Shown here piece after piece: positions 58,054 through 64,000 of a stretch of 64,000 bases of DNA (positions within the stretch are counted from its first letter, which is position 1; each line of letters starts with the position of its first letter). The DNA is taken from NCBI RefSeq assembly GCF_001906925.1, contig NZ_MRWQ01000005.1, positions 124,001-188,000 on the forward strand. Direction: 5' to 3'. Both the position numbers and the translations under genes were made by a program. The notes below the pieces were generated by a model. That model was not told where the DNA came from. It searched no databases and was given only the letters and a program-made list of their open reading frames with translations. This DNA is from Domibacillus mangrovi. GTDB taxonomy: Bacteria > Bacillota > Bacilli > Bacillales > Domibacillaceae.

Positions 58054-58355
58054 TCATCACTCCATCTTTCATATTCGGTTGATCAATAATACATATACTT
58101 TTAAAAATATAACACATAAGGAAATTTTCGACACGTTTCTTTACAAACTTAACAATTCCTTCTTCAAAATAACATAATTATCTTTTTATTGTTAAATTTT
58201 CATTTATTATATCATAATAACAATACCATAAAAGATAATTTTCCACATGAGCCTTTGCAAAATCAACAATAAACTTTCACAAATATACATTTATTTTGCT
58301 ATGGATATATTTTCATCTTACCTCTTATTCCCAATATTTATCAAATATTTTTGCA
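58054..58355 (-). promoter_or_regulatory. fla/che operon promoter region (AT-rich)
   Basis: About 300 nt, strongly AT-rich, with no gene. Candidate sigma-A elements on the minus strand are TTGATA-N18-TAAGAT (58315-58344) and TATAAT with extended TG (58206-58211, weak -35). Several AATTTTC / GAAAATT half-sites occur and could form weak CodY boxes, but none is a good full palindrome. I see no sigma-D GCCGATAA-type -10. Confidence 0.55.
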
Positions 58356-58388
58356 CATAAAAATATCGGTAGCCAATTGGCTACCGAT
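58356..58388 (-). terminator. Terminator after codY
   Basis: A perfect 10-bp stem ATCGGTAGCC / GGCTACCGAT with an AATT loop, followed by ATTTTTAT on the minus strand, 13 nt after the codY stop. Confidence 0.92.
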
Positions 58389-58401
58389 GAAGTCATTTCA
58401 A

Positions 58402-59184
58402 TTATTTTGATTTTATTTTTTCCAATTCCATTAAGAATTTATTATTCAATACTTTAATGTAAGTACCTTTCATACCAAGTGAGCGTGATTCTATAACACC
58501 TGCACTTTCAAGCTTACGGAGCGCATTAACAATAACGGAGCGGGTAATACCAACTCGATCTGCAATTTTCGATGCAACAAGCAACCCTTCTTTTCCGTCT
58601 AATTCTTCAAAAATATGCTCAATTGCTTCTAATTCACTATACGAAAGGGAGCTAATCGCCATCTGTACCACGGCTTTGCTTCTTGCTTCTTCCTGCATTT
58701 CTTCTGCTTTTTCACGTAAAATTTCCATGCCAACGATTGTTGCACCATATTCAGCCAAAATAAGATCCTCGTCTTGGAAATCCTCTTCCACGCGTGATAG
58801 CACTAGTGTACCGAAGCGCTCACCTGCACCAATAATGGGCACAATCGTTGTTAAACCTTTTTCGAATAAGTCTTTGTTTTCAACAGGAAATGCTGTATAT
58901 TCACTGTTTATATCAAGATTAGATGATGTTTCTGTAATATTAAATAAATTTTTTGTATACTGTTCTGGAAATTGACGTTCCTCCGTGAGTATTTTCTTCA
59001 TACGCTCCGTTTCAAGTTGCCGATAAAGGCTGTAACCGAGTATTTTGCCACGGCGGCTGACGACAAATATATTGGCATCGATGACGTCCGACAACGACTC
59101 AGCCATTTCCTTAAAATTCACTGATTTTCCTGCAGCATTTTGAAGCATTTTATTTATTTTTCTCGTTTTACCTAAAAGGTTCAT
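58402..59184 (-). CDS. codY: GTP- and branched-chain-amino-acid-sensing repressor CodY
   Basis: CodY represses stationary-phase and nutrient genes when GTP and branched-chain amino acids are plentiful. The 260-residue protein has an N-terminal GAF ligand domain and a winged helix-turn-helix at the C-terminus ([39 protein letters not shown]). The ATG at 59184, after AAGGAG, gives the conserved start [20 protein letters not shown]. It is the last gene of the xerC-hslV-hslU-codY unit. Confidence 0.97.
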   Translation of the reverse strand: MNLLGKTRKINKMLQNAAGKSVNFKEMAESLSDVIDANIFVVSRRGKILGYSLYRQLETERMKKILTEERQFPEQYTKNLFNITETSSNLDINSEYTAFPVENKDLFEKGLTTIVPIIGAGERFGTLVLSRVEEDFQDEDLILAEYGATIVGMEILREKAEEMQEEARSKAVVQMAISSLSYSELEAIEHIFEELDGKEGLLVASKIADRVGITRSVIVNALRKLESAGVIESRSLGMKGTYIKVLNNKFLMELEKIKSK

Positions 59185-59203
59185 GTTGTTGCTCCTTCGC
59201 AAG

Positions 59204-60613
59204 TTATAAAATAAATTCACTTAAATCCTTATTTTGTGAAATCGCTGATAATTTTTCATCTACGTATTGTGGTGTAATCGTTATTTGTTCAAGCGTCACA
59301 TCCGGCGCTTCAAATGACAAATCTTCCAGCAATTTCTCCATAATAGTATGGAGGCGGCGTGCACCAATATTATCCGTTTCTCCATTTACATGAAAGGCTA
59401 TCTCTGCAAGACGTTGCACAGCATCATCTGTAAATTCCACATGGATTCCTTCTGTCTCAAGTAACGCTTTATATTGCTTTATAAGAGCATTGTCTGGCTC
59501 TACTAATATGCGGACAAAATCATCTGTTGTTAATTTTTCAAGCTCTACTCTAATCGGGAAACGCCCTTGAAGCTCTGGTATTAAATCAGACGGTTTGGAC
59601 ATATGAAAAGCACCCGCTGCTATAAATAAAATATAATCTGTTTTTACCGTACCGTATTTCGTCACAATCGTCGAACCTTCAACGATCGGTAATATATCGC
59701 GCTGTACACCTTCACGAGATACATTCGCTCCTGACTGCGATCCGCCTTTCACAGCAATTTTATCTACTTCGTCAATAAATATAATGCCTGTTTGTTCTGC
59801 ACGGTTTAACGCTTCTTGTGTCACTTCATCCATGTCAATCAGCTTTTGGGCTTCTTCTTGCTCTAACACAGGACGGGCATCCTTGACTGGTAGCTTTCTT
59901 TTCTTTTTCTTTTTAGGTATTAATCCCCCAAGAGCATCTTGCATATTCATCCCCATCTGTTCCATTCCCGAGCCTTGAAACATATCAAACATAGAAGGTG
60001 GCTGTTCCTCTATCTCTACAGTGATAACTTCATTTTCCAATTCACCCGCTGCAAGTTTTTCGGCCACTACACGGCGCTTTTCAAAAAGGGACATATCTTC
60101 TTTCGTATTATCGGTTTCAGCTGGTTGTTCTCCCGTTCCACCAAACAGCATTTCAAACGGATTCTTTACAGATGCTGTTTTTTTTCGGGACGGTACAAGC
60201 AATTCGACGAGACGGTAGTTTGCAGCTTCTTTGGCCGGTTCACGCACCGCATTCATTTTTTCTTCTTTTACTAAACGGACAGCTGTTTCAACGAGATCAC
60301 GTACCATTGATTCTACATCGCGGCCGACATAACCTACTTCCGTAAATTTCGTTGCTTCCACTTTAATAAACGGCGCGCCTGCAAGCTTAGCCATACGTCT
60401 TGCAATTTCTGTTTTCCCGACACCAGTCGGACCGATCATAAGCATATTTTTGGGGATGACTTCATCCCGGAGAGCTTCTTCAAGCAAACTACGACGGTAT
60501 CGGTTTCGCAGTGCAACAGCCACCGCTTTTTTTGCTTCTTTCTGGCCTACAATATATTGATCAAGACGTTCTACGATTTGACGCGGCGTCATTTCCAGTG
60601 CATTACTTTTCAT
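59204..60613 (-). CDS. hslU: ATP-dependent protease ATPase subunit HslU (ClpY/CodX)
   Basis: HslU is the AAA+ unfoldase of HslVU. The 469 residues have Walker [12 protein letters not shown] (59-69), [16 protein letters not shown] (pore region), an I domain (about 110-245), Walker [10 protein letters not shown], and ends DLSEFIL, the C-terminal tail that activates HslV. The ATG at 60613 after GGAG is chosen over a GTG within the hslV end. Confidence 0.97.
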   Translation of the reverse strand: MKSNALEMTPRQIVERLDQYIVGQKEAKKAVAVALRNRYRRSLLEEALRDEVIPKNMLMIGPTGVGKTEIARRMAKLAGAPFIKVEATKFTEVGYVGRDVESMVRDLVETAVRLVKEEKMNAVREPAKEAANYRLVELLVPSRKKTASVKNPFEMLFGGTGEQPAETDNTKEDMSLFEKRRVVAEKLAAGELENEVITVEIEEQPPSMFDMFQGSGMEQMGMNMQDALGGLIPKKKKKRKLPVKDARPVLEQEEAQKLIDMDEVTQEALNRAEQTGIIFIDEVDKIAVKGGSQSGANVSREGVQRDILPIVEGSTIVTKYGTVKTDYILFIAAGAFHMSKPSDLIPELQGRFPIRVELEKLTTDDFVRILVEPDNALIKQYKALLETEGIHVEFTDDAVQRLAEIAFHVNGETDNIGARRLHTIMEKLLEDLSFEAPDVTLEQITITPQYVDEKLSAISQNKDLSEFIL

Positions 60614-60624
60614 TTCCCCACTCC

Positions 60625-61167
60625 TCACTGAAGCTCTTCTACAATAATGTTATGGTTTGTGTATACGCATATATCAGCCGCTGTTTTCAGCGATGCCTCT
60701 GCAATGTCAAAAGCAGACAAATGAGAAGCATATTGCTTTAATGCCCGGCCCGCTGACAATGCATAATTTCCACCCGAACCAATTGCAAGAATACCATCAT
60801 CCGGTTCAATTACTTCACCTGTACCGGAAATAAGCAGCAAATTATCTTTATCCATTACAATAAGCATTGCTTCTAATCGACGCAGCATTTTGTCTGAACG
60901 CCATTCTTTTGCCAGTTCCACAGCAGCCCTTTGTAAATTACCGCTATATTCCTGAAGCCGCTTTTCAAATAGTTCAAACAACGTGAAAGCATCCGCAACA
61001 GAACCAGCAAAACCTGCGACCACTTTTCCATTAAAGAGACGACGCACCTTTTTAGCCGTATGTTTCATTACGACGGCATTACCAAATGTAACTTGTCCGT
61101 CCCCTGACATAGCAGATGAACCGTTATGCTTTACTGCAAAAATCGTTGTAGCGTGAAATTGTTCCAT
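60625..61167 (-). CDS. hslV: ATP-dependent protease subunit HslV (ClpQ/CodW)
   Basis: HslV is the proteolytic dodecamer. The 180 residues show [20 protein letters not shown], the conserved [27 protein letters not shown] and [23 protein letters not shown]. subtilis ClpQ starts Met-Ser-Ser-Phe-His-Ala-Thr-Thr and uses its N-terminal Ser. Here the start is MEQFHATTI, so no Ser2 is present and the nucleophile may be a Thr after processing. Confidence 0.96.
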   Translation of the reverse strand: MEQFHATTIFAVKHNGSSAMSGDGQVTFGNAVVMKHTAKKVRRLFNGKVVAGFAGSVADAFTLFELFEKRLQEYSGNLQRAAVELAKEWRSDKMLRRLEAMLIVMDKDNLLLISGTGEVIEPDDGILAIGSGGNYALSAGRALKQYASHLSAFDIAEASLKTAADICVYTNHNIIVEELQ

Positions 61168-61180
61168 TATTTTCTCTCCT

Positions 61181-62080
61181 TTATGCCCGCGGATGATGAT
61201 TCATATACGTCTTTTGTAAATATTCTTTCGTTACATGCGTATACATTTGCGTAGATGAGAGGCTTGCGTGCCCGAGTAGCTCCTGAACCGTCCGCATATC
61301 CGCTCCATTATTCAATAAATGTGTCGCAAACGTATGCCGCAGCATATGCGGATGAATTTTTCCGGACAATGACGCTTTTTCCATTAATCCCGTTAAAATG
61401 TGGCGAATGCCTCCTGCTGTCAGCGGACCTCCACGGAAATTGACGAACAGAATCGAATGATCGGTGTTCTTCATCAATGAAGTCCGACTTGACTTTACAT
61501 ATACTTCTACTGCTTCTGCCGCAAAACTACCGAAGGGAACATATCGTTCGTTGCCTCCTTTTCCGTGAACAAGAATCACACCAAGATCAAAATCAATATC
61601 TTTCAGTTCAAGTCCAGCACATTCACTTACACGGATACCTGTTCCATACATTACTTCAAGCAAAGCTTTATTTCGTATAGACAATTCATCTGCCTCTTGT
61701 ACCGTTTCAAACAATTCGTTCATCTCTTCTTCATAAAAAAAAGAGGGCAGCTTTCTCGCACCTTTCGGCCGATGCACGTTTAAAAATGGATTTTCGTCTA
61801 CAATCGATTCTCTCATTAAATAGCGGTAAAATCCTCGAAGTGCTGAAACTTTCCGAGATACAGATGCACGAGCCATTTTTTTTTCATGCAGTTTTGTTAA
61901 ATAAAGGCGGGTATCCTGATGTGTTACATCTGTTAGTTTTTCTATATGCTGTTCATTCATAAACATAAAAAATTGCTCTAGGTCTTCACGGTAATTTTTC
62001 ACCGTGTGGACAGAGCTGTTCTTTTCTATTTGCAAATAAGCAAAATAAGAATGTGTATAATTATTGAAAGGTTTTGACAT
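61181..62080 (-). CDS. xerC: Tyrosine recombinase XerC (CodV)
   Basis: XerC resolves chromosome dimers at dif with its partner recombinase. The 299-residue protein has an N-terminal SAM-like domain ([20 protein letters not shown]) and the catalytic residues Arg in [14 protein letters not shown], His-Arg in [14 protein letters not shown], His in [10 protein letters not shown] and the Tyr nucleophile in TQMYTHV. It starts the codV-clpQY-codY unit, 61 nt after trmFO. Confidence 0.96.
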   Translation of the reverse strand: MSKPFNNYTHSYFAYLQIEKNSSVHTVKNYREDLEQFFMFMNEQHIEKLTDVTHQDTRLYLTKLHEKKMARASVSRKVSALRGFYRYLMRESIVDENPFLNVHRPKGARKLPSFFYEEEMNELFETVQEADELSIRNKALLEVMYGTGIRVSECAGLELKDIDFDLGVILVHGKGGNERYVPFGSFAAEAVEVYVKSSRTSLMKNTDHSILFVNFRGGPLTAGGIRHILTGLMEKASLSGKIHPHMLRHTFATHLLNNGADMRTVQELLGHASLSSTQMYTHVTKEYLQKTYMNHHPRA

Positions 62081-62094
62081 TTTCTCACCTCAGA

Positions 62095-62131
62095 AAGGGC
62101 TACTAAATAATATCATACGTAAGTAGCCCTT
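62095..62131 (-). other. Hairpin between trmFO and xerC
   Basis: 10-bp arms AAGGGCTACT / AGTAGCCCTT with a 17-base loop, followed on the minus strand by TCTGAGGTG, the xerC ribosome site. With no T-run it is a weak terminator at best. Confidence 0.5.
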
Positions 62132-62141
62132 GCAAGAAAGT

Positions 62142-63455
62142 TTACATAGTCTGTAAATTTTTCGAAAAAGTTTGAATTGTTTCTAAAGCTCGCTCAGCGA
62201 GCGCCTCATATCGTTCTTTCTTCCCTTTTATTTTCACTGGAAGTGGAGGGAATAAACCAAAGTTTGCATTCATCGGCTGAAAATGATCGGCAGCCGCATT
62301 TGTAATGTAATGAGCCATGCCCCCGATTGCTGTTTCAACAGGTGCTGTAACCGGTTCTTGTCCATTTGCAAGCCGTGCCGCATTTATACCTGCCATCAAA
62401 CCACTTGCCGCGGACTCAACATAACCTTCTACACCGGTCATCTGGCCGGCAAAAAATAAGTTTGGACGATCTTTCAACTGATAGGTTGATAATAACGCTT
62501 TTGGTGAATTAATAAATGTATTGCGATGCATCACACCGTAACGGACGATTTCAACATTTTCAAGCCCTGGAATAAGTTGAAGCACTTCCTTTTGTGGACC
62601 CCATTTTAAATGTGTTTGGAAGCCAACAATGTTATAAAGCGTACCTGCCGCGTTATCCTGGCGAAGCTGAACAACTGCATATGGGCGTTTTCCAGTGCGT
62701 GGATCTTCAAGTCCAACAGGCTTCATTGGACCGAAAAGCATTGTCTTTTTCCCTCGATTTGCCATTACTTCAATTGGCATACATCCTTCAAAGAAAATTT
62801 CTTTTTCAAATTCTTTTAGGGGTACGGTTTCAGCTGCGATTAACGCTTCATAAAAACGGTCAAACTCTTCTTCATTCATCGGACAATTTAAATAGGCCGC
62901 TTCACCTTTATCATATCTTGATTTCAAATAGACAATGTCCATGTTAATACTATCTTTTTCCAAAATGGGCGCAGCTGCATCATAAAAATACAAATAGTCT
63001 TCGCCTGTTAACACCTGAATTTTTTCAGCTAAACCGCTTGTTGTAAGAGGTCCTGTTGCAATAACCGTAATGCCTTCTGGGATGTCCGTTACTTCTTCAT
63101 TGATCACTGTTACATTCGGATGATTTTTTACCCGCTCTGTCACGTGCCCAGCAAATTCATGACGATCTACTGCAAGCGCCCCGCCTGCTGGAACCGCACA
63201 TGCGTCAGCTGAACTGATAATGACTGAGTTCAGTTTGCGCATTTCTTCTTTTAACACACCCACGGCATTCGTCAAACCATTTGAACGCAGCGAGTTACTG
63301 CATACAAGCTCTGCAAATTGATCTGTATGATGAGCTGGTGTTTGCTTCACTGGACGCATTTCATATAAGTGGACATGCAATCCGCGCTCTGCAATTTGAA
63401 ATGCTGCTTCACTGCCAGCTAAGCCCGCGCCGATTACATTAATTGTTTGGGTCAT
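62142..63455 (-). CDS. trmFO: Methylenetetrahydrofolate-tRNA-(uracil-5-)-methyltransferase TrmFO
   Basis: TrmFO makes ribothymidine 54 in tRNA using methylene-tetrahydrofolate and FAD. The 437-residue protein starts with the FAD-binding loop [20 protein letters not shown]. It also has [20 protein letters not shown] and [20 protein letters not shown], all diagnostic. A strong Shine-Dalgarno (GGAGG) precedes the ATG. Confidence 0.97.
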   Translation of the reverse strand: MTQTINVIGAGLAGSEAAFQIAERGLHVHLYEMRPVKQTPAHHTDQFAELVCSNSLRSNGLTNAVGVLKEEMRKLNSVIISSADACAVPAGGALAVDRHEFAGHVTERVKNHPNVTVINEEVTDIPEGITVIATGPLTTSGLAEKIQVLTGEDYLYFYDAAAPILEKDSINMDIVYLKSRYDKGEAAYLNCPMNEEEFDRFYEALIAAETVPLKEFEKEIFFEGCMPIEVMANRGKKTMLFGPMKPVGLEDPRTGKRPYAVVQLRQDNAAGTLYNIVGFQTHLKWGPQKEVLQLIPGLENVEIVRYGVMHRNTFINSPKALLSTYQLKDRPNLFFAGQMTGVEGYVESAASGLMAGINAARLANGQEPVTAPVETAIGGMAHYITNAAADHFQPMNANFGLFPPLPVKIKGKKERYEALAERALETIQTFSKNLQTM

Positions 63456-63510
63456 GTTTGTTTCCTCCTGCTGTTACTATTAAAGGTACGTACCTATGCG
63501 CCCTTTATGC

Positions 63511-63516
63511 ATTTTA
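63511..63516 (-). promoter_or_regulatory. Possible -10 element for trmFO
   Basis: TAAAAT about 55 nt upstream of the trmFO start, downstream of the topA terminator. The region where a -35 belongs is only T-rich, so the assignment is weak. Confidence 0.3.
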
Positions 63517-63558
63517 CACTACTCGTATTAAGAAAAAAAGAAAAATGTTTTATTTAAC

Positions 63559-63602
63559 TAAAAGAACTGTCTGACTCATAACTGATTCAGACAGTTCTTT
63601 TA
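63559..63602 (-). terminator. Terminator after topA
   Basis: A perfect 15-bp stem (AAAAGAACTGTCTGA with TCAGACAGTTCTTTT) with a 12-base loop lies five bases after the topA stop. The T tract is carried by the end of the stem. Confidence 0.8.
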
Positions 63603-63606
63603 CAGT

Positions 63607-64000
63607 CTATGACTGAGGCTGTTCTTTATAATCACATTCTGTACATTGAATTTGGATACCTTTTTTCAGCTTTTTCTCGACAAGCAGTTTACTGCATTTT
63701 GGACATGGCCGTTCAATCGGTTTATCCCATGACAGAAAATCACATTCAGGGAACTGATCACATCCGTAAAAAATACGGCGCTTTTTACTTTTCCTTTCTA
63801 TTATATTACCTTCCAAACATTTCGGACATTTCACACCGATTTCTTTCACGATCGCTTTTGTATTCCGGCATTCCGGAAAATTACTGCACGCCATAAACTT
63901 TCCATAACGGCCCATTTTAAACACCATTTCATGACCGCACTTTTCACAGTCTTCACCGGCCGGCTCATCTTTAATTTCAATTTGTTCCATCTCTTTTTCT
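63607..64000 (-). CDS. topA: DNA topoisomerase I, C-terminal part
   Basis: The frame runs off the right edge. The 131 codons seen hold three C4 zinc-ribbon modules typical of the topA tail: [10 protein letters not shown]...[20 protein letters not shown]...CDQFPEC and [12 protein letters not shown]...CTEC. TopA relaxes negative supercoils; the catalytic domain lies beyond 64000. The position before trmFO matches B. subtilis. Confidence 0.95.
   Translation of the reverse strand, partial: EKEMEQIEIKDEPAGEDCEKCGHEMVFKMGRYGKFMACSNFPECRNTKAIVKEIGVKCPKCLEGNIIERKSKKRRIFYGCDQFPECDFLSWDKPIERPCPKCSKLLVEKKLKKGIQIQCTECDYKEQPQS

Noticed and set aside
1-64000. tRNA or rRNA genes, CRISPR arrays, insertion sequences or prophage
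   Set aside because: No cloverleaf, rRNA segment, regular spaced repeat, transposase or phage gene was seen; the group II intron is the only mobile element.

Overview
The window is one contiguous, almost fully coding stretch from the chromosome of a motile, endospore-forming member of the Bacillaceae (Firmicutes). Every gene I can support lies on the minus strand, so transcription runs from position 64000 towards position 1. The order matches the Bacillus subtilis topA - trmFO - xerC/codV - hslVU - codY - fla/che - sigD - rpsB - tsf - pyrH - frr - uppS - cdsA - dxr - rseP - proS - polC - rimP - nusA - infB - rpsO - pnp - mlpA - dpaAB - asd - dapG region. I cannot fix the genus from sequence alone.

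Layout in transcription order. (1) 64000-58356: end of topA, trmFO, xerC, the HslVU protease genes and codY, closed by a terminator. (2) 58355-32242: an AT-rich promoter region of about 300 nt, then the fla/che cluster. It encodes rod, MS-ring, C-ring, export ATPase, hook, export gate, FlhF/FlhG and the chemotaxis core CheY/B/A/W/C/D, and ends at a strong terminator. (3) 32241-30870: sigD-swrB, which has its own sigma-A-like promoter. (4) 30869-18694 and 16023-14618: rpsB, tsf, pyrH, frr, isoprenoid and phospholipid genes, rseP, proS and polC. (5) 14617-7398: rimP-nusA-ylxR-ylxQ-infB-rbfA-truB-ribF-rpsO. (6) 7397-1: pnp, mlpA, the sigma-K-controlled dipicolinate synthase pair dpaA-dpaB, asd and the 5' two thirds of dapG. 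ylxP, ylxY and ymxH, present at this locus in B. subtilis, are missing.

The outstanding feature is a 2670-nt group II intron (16024-18693, same strand) inside polC, the essential replicative DNA polymerase gene. It sits in phase 1, directly after the catalytic Asp-Ile-Asp-Leu motif of the palm. Its ends fit group II rules: 5' GTGCG, 3' AT, a domain V hairpin and a candidate branch adenosine. Precise removal restores PDIDLNFSGEYQ and a PolC of 1438 residues, close to the length of B. subtilis PolC. The intron-encoded protein is split into a reverse transcriptase/maturase ORF and an HNH endonuclease ORF joined by a TAATG overlap. Replication in this organism therefore appears to depend on RNA splicing, unless a second intact polC exists elsewhere.

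Secondary points of interest are an InfB (IF2) without its usual N-terminal module, sigD separated from the fla/che operon by a terminator plus promoter, a swrD whose Shine-Dalgarno is separated from its start by a hairpin, an HslV lacking Ser2, and a highly structured 258-nt dapG leader.
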